Shown: positions 29,234 to 41,530 of the stretch, in pieces
Layout: the number at the start of each line of letters is the position of its first letter
Numbering within the stretch: position 1 is the stretch's first letter
Assembly: GCA_003427395.1 (NCBI GenBank)
Contig: BFEA01000375.1
Coordinates: 758,294-822,293 of the forward strand
DNA: 64,000 nt
Direction: 5' to 3'
Source of the DNA: Chara braunii
Taxonomy: Eukaryota; Streptophyta; Charophyceae; Charales; Characeae
Notes under the pieces: generated by a model
What the model was told of the DNA's origin: nothing
The model's input: the letters and a program-made list of their open reading frames with translations, nothing else
The model's database searches: none
Translations under genes and position numbers: made by a program

Positions 29234-30833
29234 CCGTCACCCTTGCGCTGTCGCTTAGTCTGTTGCTGCACAGTGCTACCCAGTCGGGCCCACCGCCCAC
29301 TATTCCTCCGCGCTATGGCTCCGCCCGCCGCTGCCTGTTGCCAACCTCTGCGCCTCCCTGCTCTACACGCATCCGACGCACTTCCCCGCCCGGATTCATC
29401 CACCCCCTTTCTTTATTCTCGTCTGCCCCGTCGCCCACTGCTGCTGCCTCATCCACTCGCAGATGTTTCCTCCGCTATCGGTCTGCATTACCCGATACTT
29501 CTCACTAGCGCACACCGCCCGTTGCGGTGTCTGCTCTGCCTGCTGCTGCCCGACGCTGCCCGGCTTGCCCATCCGCCCCGCCATCTAATGTCCGCTCCAC
29601 TAACTAAGCACCCGGTAATCCTCCTAGGTAGCACTATGTCGGGACTGCTGACTTTCATAGGGGGAGGGTACCAGAGGGGAGGCACAGCGGCCAACTCATC
29701 GAAGAGGCCTGATCGTGATGCTACCGGCTGCCCCCTTTTTCCCTATGATCAACCCGTATGCAACATGAGTGTCGCGGGCCCCTTCCTAACTCTCCGTGGT
29801 CCGCTCTGCCCCTCAAATCCCCAACTGCTTAAGGCCATGTAGGGGCGGGCTTCTTGGGATGTGTCGCTGCAGCCCACAGTTGCGGCGTCCTGACAGTGCA
29901 TTGGGCCACCAATGCCCAAGGCTAATCCCGTATATCGGGTCGCTGTTGGCGGACGGTACACCCGCAAGGGGTTCCCGCCACTTAGGTTTTTTCCGCCTCG
30001 TGGGCTAATCACCCAGCGGTTCGCATGCACGTTGAACTCCGCGGTCCGTGTCTTCCAGGTGGTGAAGCCGAGAAAATCTGTCGGTACCCCGAATACGTAG
30101 GAGCCTGCAGGTCAACCAAAGGAGGCGCATGCTCAAGGTCCTCGACTGTCGTGACGGCCAAAAAAAAAACGGCGCCCCGTCCGAGTCAAGAAAAGTCGAC
30201 GTATAGAAATAACAGACAATAAAATACTAAACCATTTCAACTTTTAATCACCAGAATACAACAAACAAGGGAAAGGAGACCGTCGGTACCGTTCTGACGC
30301 CACCGATGGCAAAACTAAAGGGGAGTAGCCCCATCGGGCCTTTAGCCCCCTGATCTCTTCGCGCTACTCTGATATCCCTGCGTCGTCGCCGCTCGATCTC
30401 GATCCCTGAACTTCTAAGATGAAAGTCCGACGCTGTAACTAACAGCACGAGGCCCGAAGCTAGGTTTAGTTTTGGCGACAATCTAAACTAGGCCGATACT
30501 GCGCGTCGCACAGATATATGAGAATGTTTTCAAAAATCAATGGTCGTCGACGCCGCCCTCCATACGTCGCATTAGTCACAGGCAAGCGCATCAACCCAAA
30601 GGCAACATATTTTTAATCATAATTTAAATCAGAAATAATTTCAAATAAATAAAAAGAAAAATCTAGTCGGTGATCACGCCGGTTCTTTAATCATCAACAA
30701 CTAAAATCACGTGCGCCTCAAACCTGCGCGCCCAAGCACTCTCTATTCTAGTCAACCATCCAGTCAACCTTGACCTCAGACGTAGCTTCCAAAAACCAGG
30801 GCGGATACCCTTGTAAGGGTATTCGCGCCGACA
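29234..30833 (-). repeat. E2 3' LTR, segment right of the E1 insertion
   Basis: Completes the E2 3' LTR. Its outer tip at 30833 reads TGTCGGCGCGAATACCC on the minus strand, the same start as both E3 LTRs, and includes the dyad ATACCCTT-AAGGGTAT (30805-30822). A block at 30300-30350 (GGGGAGTAGCCCC ... CCCCCTGATC) corresponds to the GGGGATAGTCCCACGG block of the E3 LTR near 42660. Otherwise strongly diverged from E3. No gene seen. Confidence 0.7.
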
Positions 30834-33245
30834 ACTTACCGGACCATATTAAGTGGCATCCCCGTCGCTTCGTCAAATCGGAAAGCTATAAATCTATGCA
30901 CATTCTAAATGCTGACGAGAAAGGAACTAATCCGATTAATAGCCGACAGATTCGGGGTTGAGGCCTCCAACAATCCAAGCCCTTACAACTATATGCTGTC
31001 AGGATTCTAACCTGGGTCTCCTTTGTCTCATACTAGGACGCAGTTGTACTGGACATACGTACTACAGCATAAGTTTCAGTGACCCCTCTCAACTGTCCTT
31101 TCCCCTTTGTCCTATACAAACGCCGGTTCCTCATTGAGTGTCCCTTAGTCTCTACCTTGCAAGTTGGGCCATAACCAGGGACGCGGACTCTAACCGAGAC
31201 CTTCGAAGGCACCCTCGCCTCCCTTTAACAATCCTCACAATCAAACATATATATACATATGAATCTCATCTCAACACACCCCCTGCAGTCTAGTACAGGA
31301 AGGCTAGGTCTCCATCTTGGCCCACCATAGTCTGGGTGATCGTGGCAGATCTACGGCCTACTGCGCTTGTTATTTTAGTAGTAGTGCCCTCGCAGGTTGC
31401 GCCATGATAGGTTTTTTCTCCGGATAAGCATTCAATCAGGACTCAAAAAAAAGACTCGACTCTTATCCCACGCCATCCCGCGGCAGGTAAAACCCTCCTG
31501 GGTGGCCACACCCTTTTGAGTCTTTACCCCTTTTGGCGAGACGTGGGCCCGCTGTCAGATTGCACCGATCAGCAGCCGACACTAGGGGTTACGCCCTAGT
31601 GATGCTAAACTTTACCGTTAGCTTGGTATTCTCATAAATGCCCAGATTTTAGCACAAGCGGTTGGACAGTGTGTCGCAACAATACAGGCCTACTGCGGGA
31701 CAACACAGAGGTCTGTCACACATAAAAGGCATTTACCAGCTTTCTGAGGATCAACATAGAGAGAACACGGCAACCTCTTCACTATCACAAAACAGAATCA
31801 CCGCCAGGTCCGCAAGGCCATGACCTCCTCACTTGATCAAGGCTAAAAGACCACAGTGTCACCACACATCCCGAAACATCTCCCGATGAAGCTTTTTGCG
31901 ACCTTTTAAATTCTTCCAATGGCCAAGCAAAAACGTGGTCCTTCTCATCGGACTTTATCATTCAAAACCAATTTACCATGCCATTGAATCTATTCACCCC
32001 CTTTCATACGAAGGAGCTCTCACTCAATAGGTCTCCCAGTTATCCCTCTCTCTCTAGGATGAACTCTCACGTGACCTTTCTTTTTTAAAACATTTTCCCT
32101 CTCTGAAGATGGGTCTTCCAATATAAAACAATAGACTACCTTTCCACTCAAAGGTGTCTCAACCATAAAAACAACTCAAACTGAGAGACCAACTTATGGG
32201 TCCTCATCACAACTCACTCATAATTATTCGGTATGGCGAGCTCCTCGGTCTCATGGACCCATGAATCCCTTAGGATTCTCACCCTTTCACAATAACAGAC
32301 TGCACTCCCTCTCCTTATACTTGGCCTTGTCTTGCTTGTAAGCATACCGCACAAGTATACCGAAGAGTAGACGGTTCACATTCATCCATTCTCACAAAAT
32401 TCACACAATTCATGAGATATCTCTCATCCACCTCTTCATACAAAACCATCATTCATCAGGATAAAACCACACATGTGAGAGTGATTGTGATCGTCATATA
32501 TAAGGAATAGTCTCAGATAAACTCTCAACTCGATATATACACAGGGGTACAATACCTCAACTCAAACGCGAACCAAATGGTCTCGAATTGCATATATACA
32601 CCCGGAGTTGAACGATCTCAATTCGAATTGGTATCAGTACCACACATAAAATTTATGCCCTCTCTGACCAGACTTAAAACCACTTAGTCTTGGTCAGGAT
32701 ATGATCACACCCCTCAGATCAGAGGGACCCGAGTACTTCGAAACATATCCAGATATCTAAGGAAAAGTAAGACTAGAAGTCATGCATACACAAGTCTTAC
32801 AACTACCTTTCTAGGCTAGAAAGCCTATCTCCCACACACTCAGGTCTCTTCCTAAGCTTCTCCTACCTCTCACACCTGTACAACCATCTAGGCCTAGACA
32901 CGTCGTAGGCCTCATATCTTATTTTCCCAATCAATAGGTCCGATAGAATAGCCCCCTACTTCGTAACACTGCCCTTAGGGTCACTCCTTGCTCTTCCCAC
33001 TGGAGGCATTCTCCTAATGTGATATGAGGTAGACCTAACATACCCCATATATACAGTTATTCTATTGGGGTTCCTCCTACCTACAACTCAAGCCACCTTA
33101 CCGAACCATTATTACGAAAATCCCTCCCATCTGTACGTTGTGCCTATCTACAACAGCTATATAACTAGGATTTATTGCTCATATTTACAGTCTACTCAAA
33201 TTTCCAGGCCCTTCTCACACAAACCCTTCTTCTTCACGACTACAT
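30834..33245 (-). other. E2 3' internal non-coding region
   Basis: On the reverse strand it matches, with divergence, the 59.8-61.78 kb region of E3. Shared landmarks include CTAACGGTAAAGTTTAG, AGGAGTCGAGTCTTTT-like text, and GTACTAGACTGCAG. It ends with TTAATATGGTCCGGTAAG immediately before the LTR in both elements. In this copy it follows gag directly, so there is no pol. No gene seen. Confidence 0.7.
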
Positions 33246-34758
33246 TCATGACGCAGTGCTCGATGTTCCATCTCGCCGCAAAGCCTCTTTCCGTGTTTCC
33301 CCCGGGATGGTTGGGTCGATATACTTCCCGGCCTTGTCGAAAACATCTCCCTCAGTATTAGTCCTTATTAGACCGCCTGCCTCATCGTTCCTTCGCTCCC
33401 AACAAAACTTTATTATGTACCCTTCCTTGGCACAATGTTTGCAAATTTCTTTTTCCCAACCCGCTTTCTTCCCTCCAGGGCCACCTTTGCTGCCACCGCG
33501 TTCCCTTTTTTCATGCCCCTCATCCCTGCAACCCCTTCCAGCTTTCCGCTTTTGGCCCCCTCCACCGGCCCCGTGGTCTTCTGTCACTCGTGGTATTTGT
33601 GGCTGCAATGGCCTCATACACAAGGCTGGCTGGAACTGGACAGCAGGAGGCCTAGGTGGCATCATATCCATTTGTGGGCCCAAACAACTGCCTTGTACCC
33701 AGGGCAGATATGGATTATATATAGGTCTTGGCCCTACTTGACCGCATGGGCCCCCCTGCCCATATAGCGCATGCCCAATCGGTGGGGGCCTCTCTTGTGC
33801 TGCTCTGCCTTCCACCTCTTGCGGGGTGGCCCCCATCTGTCGTGAGCACTGCCCACCTCCGGTACCTTGACCTCCCTGGGCTCGATTCCTCGCCTTCCGC
33901 TAAGCCTTTGTCAACTTGGGAGGTTCAGGCTTCCCTTCTTCTCCCATCACACCCTTTTCTTTACTTCCTCGAGGGGTACGACCAGTCTTTCCCCAACGAT
34001 CACATACCACCTTTACCCAGTGCTCTGGCCACCACTCACTCCTTTGCCTCTCCCGACCCGCAACCGAGGATGCTTCCCTGTTAATGGGCCCTTCCCTTGG
34101 CTCAGGCGAAATAACAGGTAAAGACATACTAGATTCTTACTCCTCCTTGACCTCAATGACCCCCTCATCTTCATCTCTTTCCGGGGCGCAAGCTTGCCTT
34201 CGTGGGGTCTTCTTGTATGGGAGTAGCTCATGATGATCCTCCCTTGCCTTTACTTCACCTCTCGTTGTCGGCCCACTCGTTACTCCCTCAGAAACTTTTC
34301 CTTTGTCATGCCTGGCTTCTTCTAGTCGCGTCAACCTTTCCTCCAACATCCCGACTTGCCTCTGTATACCACTTAATTCTTCTACTGTAGGCGCGACCTC
34401 GACTGGTTGCATATGGCTTCCCTTCCGTTGACCCTGTGCTCCTTCTTCTGGAAACCTTAACCTGAGCGGTCTCCATCTCACTCCAAGTCCGCGACTTTAT
34501 CATAAAGGTAGATACTTCCTCGCTCAACTTTTCACAGATGAACAACGGCAACATGCTCCAGATTGCTTTCTCGTCCCACATCTTTGCGAGGCTAAAGTCT
34601 TTATAGTCACGCAGAAAGTTGGACAAACCTTTCCCTCGAAACAGCAAGGCTCGAAGGTCTGGGGGCATTGCGTCTTGTACTGACTCGCGCAACAACACTT
34701 TAGTGAGGCACGTGCTTCTCCAAAGTAGGATCTTGGCGAAACCACTTTCTTCAGCCAT
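33246..34758 (-). pseudogene. gag: E2 Gag, broken by one frameshift and two stops
   Basis: The N-terminal core (34758-34306) reads GLSNFLRDYKDFSLAKMWDE, then LFICEKLSEEVSTFM, matching the Gag cores of E1 and E3. A frameshift near 34450 leads into a coiled-coil-like segment (LEERLTRLEEARHDK). That frame continues through TAA near 34136 and TAG near 33900 to a Pro/Gly-rich region and a zinc-knuckle relic, CKHCAKEGYIIKFC, in which the zinc-ligand His is Tyr. Immediately downstream EGDVFDKAGKYIDP corresponds to DGDIYDRWGTHIDP in E3 gag1. No protease or RT follows. Confidence 0.75.
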
Positions 34759-35030
34759 GATGTCGATGTTGGCCTGATATGCATAGCAAACCCTAGCTTG
34801 TCAGGCCGCTTCTCAAAAAGAATTTGAAACAGATGATCACAATATAACTCTATATTTTAGTCACTCTGCTCTAATATTAAAGGGACTCGCGTAGGCAGAA
34901 TTTTCTGAGTTAATCATGGGCAGATATTAATCATTGCTACAAATGTCATTGACCCTCCTACTCTTACCACATAGGAAGACGGCCATAAACAGCCCTGAGA
35001 TAAACACTTAGCAGAGTATGCGGGCACTCT
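34759..35030 (-). other. E2 spacer between accessory ORF and gag
   Basis: About 270 bp with no ORF or recognised motif. Confidence 0.5.
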
Positions 35031-35640
35031 CTATCGGCCTGCTACTGCCCGAAGTTTGTCCCAATCTTGAGCTCTCTCGTCTGGGTCATGGGAACTAGCA
35101 TAGGCGTCAACCACATTGACCATATTCCTGAACCCAGGACTGGGGGGTAAAAATCTTAGGTCTAAGTATAGCCCATAGATGATTTCACATGTATAACGCC
35201 CATATCCCCATTCTCGCGCTCTCAACGCTGCTTCTGCCGCGGCCTCTACCCTTGCATGTCCCCCAAAACACTTCTCTACGAGGAAATTAGGCAGAACGAC
35301 TCTTAACGGGGCTGAGGGAAGTACAAATTCTTCAGCACGCTTAACCTCTACATGGGTCTTCACCTGCTCTTCTCCCTCACGGACCCTGTCTCTCGCCCAT
35401 TTTGTTGCAGCTGCTTCAGCTACCCTCAAGGGTCTCGTAAGCAAACTCACATGCCCCAATGCCAACTCAATCCCATGTCTGACCCAGAATGATGGCGGAG
35501 CGTATATGATCACCCTCACGATCGCACAATCCTGATCATCATTAAATCCAGACTCGATCTAGACGAAGATACCCATATCCATTTGTACGCCCCACCAAGA
35601 AGAAATGTATTCCCCCTCTTTAACCCGTCTTGGCAAGGAC
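35031..35640 (-). pseudogene. E2 accessory ORF upstream of gag, unknown function
   Basis: One minus-strand frame from about 35640 to 35031, interrupted once by TAG near 35560 and lacking an obvious ATG. Peptide landmarks are VRVIIYAPPSFWVRHGIELA, LRVAEAAATKWARDRVREGE, LPNFLVEKCFGGHARVEAAA and YGRYTCEIIYGLYLDL. It occupies the same place as ORFs a-d in E1 (between PBS and gag). Some spacing (GIELALGH...AEAAA; VVLPNFLVEKC) loosely recalls ORFs c and b, but this is not a firm homology. Function unknown. Confidence 0.45.
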
Positions 35641-37979
35641 ATCTCGAGTCCGCCTTCCCTTTCAACTGGCAAGGCCATATTGGGATCTTCCCTAGCATAA
35701 GGCATCCTGAGTTGCCTTAGCTCCGTCTAGGTTCTGCCCATCACAGACAAACGTCCAGCATACGCCTTCCGTTATTATGCTGACAATCATGTCCTATGAT
35801 CTCAACTACTAAAGCCTTAACCTCAAGTCATTTTTTACTAAGTTCATCCTTTTCAGTATTTATGACCATCCAACTTAGAAAAACTTATAGTGGTAATATA
35901 TCATAATAATCGTTCAATCACATATATCAAAAATATTTTATAATAATAATAACTCATAGATAATGATATATCACCTAAGTAATTGACAACAAAAGACTCA
36001 TAGAAATCAAATGTATCATACACCGGCTAGTCAATTACTAGAACATATATAACTACCTCATAATGATAAATTTATATTGCCAGGTATGATATATGATAGA
36101 TATGTCATGATTAAAGATGAGATCACCAACTTATAGCATTCTCAGGCATAATAATAACAAAAATATCACCCTTTACTCCCAAGTTTTGACAGAAGTATAA
36201 TGTGACGAGGGGCAGTGTAATCCCTTTTAGAATGGATAACATCTCAACCCCCTGAACCCAGCTCAAGGGTTAAGCCTCACTGCTGCTCCCTCCGATTCTA
36301 ACATTCGTTCCTTGCAGACCTTTGTCGACAAGGTAAACAACCTCACCAGACACGCTTCGGGGTGGTGCAGCCCCGTCCTGTGCTGGTAAACCCAGTTGTC
36401 ACAAAGAAAGTTAGGGTTTCACCCCATACTTTCCGGCGGCACGTAGTAGCTGCTTCCCTCATTGACCAGAGTATAACAAGGCCCAAATACTTTCCTCCTT
36501 TTCAGTAGTAGTAGTGTAGTTATTTTATCACAGAAGATACAACAACAACACCCCACTATGGACCAGGAACATAGTTCCGTCGTGGGTCTCACTACTACTT
36601 ACAAGACAATTTATAACTTCTTCAAAATCATCATCCAAGGGGAACAATAACATAGGATTGCAACCTTCCTAGGGTAAATCCTACACATCGACCACTCTAT
36701 GAGACAATATCTTATCCCAAGGAAGCGGTCACTCCATTCACCTCTGAATCCGCATTAGACGTGGATTCTGTGCAATATCTCTACCCCTCTTTGAAGAGCA
36801 ATCTAAACATATAACCTCATCAGCCAGTCATAAATCGATATTTGGGCTTGAGACACTCATATAAATCCTTGAAGAATGATAGGTTCAACCAGTACTTCAG
36901 ATAAATAACCTAGCCTCACATAGATAGACACAAAACAGGCTAATTCACAATAAAATATGGCGTATAAATTTAACATATAACTCAAAAGAAACCCTTTGAG
37001 AAGAATAGTCTTAGGTCCTTAGTTCAAATTCCTTATAGATTCAAGTGGGTGGTCCAAACCTAAAAAGGTACAAGCGGAGGTTTAACATTATCCACATCCC
37101 ATCGTCCTTGTGAAAGTAAACGAGGTGACCTAATTGTTAGTCCTTTCACTGTCACTCTTACTACCTCTACGGTCAGATACCACTTTTGTAGAGAAGATGT
37201 CATACAGATCTATTATCTTTCATGGTTAAATAAATTGATCAATCGCTTTGAATCCAGACTCAAACATCTAAGTCCATACTCATAATATCTTTCAGCTTTC
37301 CTTAACCTACCTCTTCTCAAAGCGCACAGACGACTTTTAACCTGACACCTAGGAGAGAATCTATACCTTCAACTCTTGACATAGGAATATTATCTCACTC
37401 ATCCTTAGCTCTATTCTGATGCAACCGTATTACGATGCTTTCCCAATCACTCAGATGACTCTTATGGCAGTCAAAAAAGGTACATCATAGGGCTACTCTC
37501 ACAATAGTCATGCTTAACCTTAGCCGCGTCAAGCACGCAAAGCACCGCCCAGGCCTGCCAACTATCGAATCAGAAGGGTTACCAATTCCAAATACGATCA
37601 TGCCAGTCAAAGTCGGTGAACGTAGAATCAAAACACTTATCACCCTCGAGTCACCCATACCACATTACTCAAAATCAAGTCGCATCAATCAAAACCACAT
37701 CTCATAATTAATCCTCACTTCATGCTTTACCCTATACCGCGTGCAACCAATCATTCCGTCTAAACCAATCAATAAACAGAAGTGATTATCTCGCCTGGAT
37801 CATCATCCTACTTCGAATCTAGGCTCAATCCTTAAGGACCTCACAATCATACGATATTTCAAACAATAGTCAAGATATCACCCAATTACTCAAATAGACC
37901 TAACAAAACTTCTCATTTTTTGCCTATTTTCTCACTTCTAATACCCGGAGCCACCAGGGACAACGGTAGGCAACTGTTA
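35641..37979 (-). other. E2 leader, non-coding
   Basis: 2.3 kb between PBS and the first coding trace, AT-rich in its middle (35840-36180), with no ORF worth reporting. Confidence 0.5.
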
Positions 37980-37997
37980 TCCCCAGCAACGGCGCCA
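37980..37997 (+). other. E2 primer-binding site, tRNA-Asp type
   Basis: The minus strand reads TGGCGCCGTTGCTGGGGA two bases from the LTR end: the tRNA-Asp complement with a single C-to-T mismatch compared with E1 and E3. Confidence 0.85.
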
Positions 37998-38186
37998 CCT
38001 GTCGAGCGCATCGGTCCGGCACCGCACAAGGCAGCGCGGGACCCTCCCGGCCGCGTCACGCAGGAGTTGGTTTTAAATCCTTCGTCGCGAATATATACAT
38101 GGAGCTTCTGCAAGCTGGTCCGGCCGAGTGCGCCAGCCATACCCCCCGCGAGCCCCTACGACAGGATAGGGCCTATGCGAGGCACG

Positions 38187-38196
38187 ACTTACCTCC
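38187..38196 (-). promoter_or_regulatory. Candidate 5' splice site in the E2 5' LTR
   Basis: GGAGGTAAGT on the minus strand, about 190 nt before the LTR end, conserved with 1510-1519 and with E3 at 49802. Confidence 0.45.
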
Positions 38197-40889
38197 ACCT
38201 TACGCCTCCCTTCAGTGGGCGTATCCCCGCCGAGCTACCAGTCCACAGTACGAAAGTTGATCAGCTGCAATCGCAGAGGTGGACCAGTCGAGGGCGTTTC
38301 TCGTTCGCTGTAGCATAGGGGGTACGCGCGGTAATACGCCTCTGTCAGACCCGCTCGCGAACCGGCATCTTGGGGGGCTAAGGTCCCAAGCGCGACTCGT
38401 CGCCGATCGACTAGGACGCATCCCACACACCACGTGCACGCCACTCTACGAACAAAAAAATAAAATACGCATACACACACATACATAAAACGACACAAAA
38501 TGACACAAAACAAAACAACACGACAACACTCCTAGTCCCTTCAGTAGCCATCCCATAACTTTCCGATGCAGAAATCGGATAGGCGTCACAAGCGAGACTT
38601 GGTATAAAACCGCGCGGACGCAGGACTAATTCATACTGATTCGCAATGCAAGCGTACGCAAGCAGTCGCAATGATGACGTACTATGTAGTGCCCATAATC
38701 AAGCGGTCCCTCGTGGATTCGAGTACCGCTTATGTCACACAAGTGTCAGACTCGAAGTGTGGTGAGGGTCTAGTCCCTCACGATATTGCACGGCTGAAGG
38801 AATAGTCGTGCAGCCGCCGCGAGACCTCTGGCCTTTGGTCTGAGCGTCTCGGTAGGCAAGGCAAAAAGGCTCTGCACGGGGTCAGATTCCTTCCCTGCAG
38901 AGTCTAAGGCTTGGGATGTCCTGGACAAGGACCTGGAATCCCGGCCCAGGACCAACGTCCGACTATAAAAATCTCTAAAAAGCAAAGGATAAAAGAGGAT
39001 CTTCATTTTCTCTCAAACTCATAATTTGTTTAACCCTTAAGCGGGGTCCCAGTAGGACGCACGAAACACTCGAGACATATGTATACACATATATAGAGAG
39101 GGTTATTAATATAGGACGATCATTTCTCACAGTCACAGTGAGACTCCTCTCAGCCATATATATATGTATGTGAGCGCAGGCAGTCAAAATCCAAAGTCTG
39201 AATCACCAAGCATACCTGCAATCACATCAAAGATCCAACAAAAGTCTGCGCGCTACACGGGGTCAACTTCAACCATTCTCTATGCTCATACCCCTTGCTT
39301 TAGCCATATACACCTCACTCTTGTGCAACTCCCCAAAATAAATACTCAGTACTTTTGTTAAATGACCATTCAATAAAGTCCGGGTGAAAACACAATAAAA
39401 CAATTCAAACCACAGGGCTAAAACCTTTAGGTTGAGTGGCAAGAGTGGATTGGAGTTGAATCGTAAACCGACAAATCAGCAACCGACCTGTTATCAGTGA
39501 TAACATTAGATGATCCTTATAGGACCAAGCTGAATCTAGCTCAAATCCTGAATTGATCCATCAAGAGGCCCTATAACACAAGGCATACCAATCCCCAAAC
39601 TAAAATCATAAGTGTATCGATAATACAACTTCATAACATATTCTCACTCAAAATCTCCCTATAAGCTAAGCCTAAGTCTACCTCTAAGCAAGTGTCTAAG
39701 CAAAGGTAGACCAGTTGCAGAATCTCCCCTATTCAGGGGGGATCGCCAGAATCACCACCTGTCAAAATATAACCTGTCTCCTTTAAATTAAGAAAATTTC
39801 GGCAGCGTTTCCCACAGGAGAAGTGTCTTTCCAGAATTTATATAAGTCTTAATATGAAAGCAGAAATAAGCTTTAACTCTGAAAAGTCAAATTGTGTCTA
39901 ACTCCCGGAATTAGTAAAAATTTGGGCAGCACTCCCTTTAGAAAGGGAGACTCCCCAGATTTATACTAAGATAGATATGAACTCAAAAGACAACTTGAGT
40001 TCAACTTAGGCAAGATTTAACGAACTCCTTAGTTTTGCAAAAATTTCAGCAGCACTCCCTTTAAAAAAGTGTTTTTTCAGAATTTATACAAGGCTAAGTC
40101 CAAAATTTGAAGTAACTTTAACTTCTCAAAGTCCAATTTTGTCCAACTCCCCGAATTAGTAAAAATTTGGGCAACACTCCCTTTAGAAAGGGAGACTTCC
40201 CAAATTTTTACTAGGTCAGATATAAAGAAAAGACAAGTTGAACTTTGACAAGTCAAAAACTGACTAACTCCTTGGGTTTGTAGAAATTCCGACAGCGCTT
40301 CCCGTAGAGAAAGCAGTTTGCCAAAATTTATACAAAGCCAAGTATAAGAAAAGATCCCAGAAAATGCAAGAATTGACCTAAGTAAAAAAAAGTTATCACA
40401 GAAAATGTAGGAATTGAAACAAACTCCTATCGCTCTAGCACGTGACGAGCAACTAAAGCAACTAACTATCAAACTGAAACTCAGACCAAGTAGTAACCTC
40501 ATTCAGCCACATGTAGGTCAAACCATACAGGTAAGTACTCTCACCATCCCAAGCTCATCTGGACAAACAATAGTTCATGATCTTTCAGTAATTTTGACCC
40601 TCTTATACTCAACTTACATAAGGCATAAGTCAAGCCACCCAAACTTATGGAATGTGCTTAACCTAGCCAAAGAGTATACACAAAACAGAGGGCACAACTA
40701 CTTCTCTCTTCTTTGGGCATATGACTAGACCATTCTAGTCGCCCTGAACTGTTTAAGATATCCCAGTTATATATAATTGTCTGCATTTAGTCTTCTAAGG
40801 CTGCATAGGGCTGAACTGACTTAAGCTCTGCATGCCCCAACTTACCATCAGTTATATTCTTATTTATACTCTCTTCAGGTTGTGATAAG

Positions 40890-41530
40890 CTATAGTCAGA
40901 CCACCTAAACTTATAGAACAGTCTGACTAATATGTTCTTAAATAAAATAGTAATAGACTATTACCAAGTTATAGCCTTCGGGGTCCAACATGTGTGAGGC
41001 TTTGAGTCAGACCACCTGAACTTACAGAACATTCTGGCTCTCTGTCTGGTTCGTTTCTCTCTGACTCAATCTGTGTGTGGCATTGGGTTAGATCACCTGA
41101 ACTTACAGAACGATCTGCCCTCTGTCAGGTTCATTCTCTCAGAATAAAAGCACGAAGAGGCTAAGCCACCTAAACTTATAGAACAGCTTAGACCTCCTCG
41201 TTCAGAACTAAATAAACAGGGGAAGACCCAAAATAAACAAGGCGACCAAGGCACCTGAACTTACAGAATGCACTTGGTCCCTGAAAAGTCATCCACAGTC
41301 AGCCCTCCCAAGTCGGAGCAGTCAGGCCACCTAAACTTATAGAATAGCCAGACCCTCCATGCAAAACCACAGCACTGGGTCTCCCCAAACTTATGGGGAC
41401 TTCCCAACCTCCAGAGCAATCAGACCCTCTAAACTTATAGAAGGGTCTGATGCTCCACTCAAACCAAAATAAACATAGCACCGAGTCTCCCCAAACTTAT
41501 GGGGACTTCCCAGCCTTGATGACTCAGTCA
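40890..41530 (-). repeat. Constant-loop hairpin array, E2 5' LTR copy
   Basis: About eight copies of a core that reads (minus strand) TTCTATAAGTTTAGGTG or close variants, each flanked by its own inverted repeat. Examples: TAGTCAGAC (40893-40901) with GTCTGACTA (40921-40929); CTAAGC (41161-41166) with GCTTAG (41186-41191); ATCAGACCC (41419-41427) with GGGTCTGAT (41443-41451); AGATC (41090-41094) with GATCT (41112-41116). The stems differ, the loops do not. The array is absent from the E2 3' LTR. Confidence 0.8.

Noticed and set aside
29099-29842. 247-codon plus-strand ORF
   Set aside because: It spans the junction between the E1 3' LTR and the E2 LTR, so it was created by the insertion; the composition is Pro/Leu/Arg-rich without domains.
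33065-34390. Plus-strand ORFs of 98-188 codons
   Set aside because: Antisense shadows of the E2 gag remnant, which carries the recognisable Gag core and zinc-knuckle motifs.
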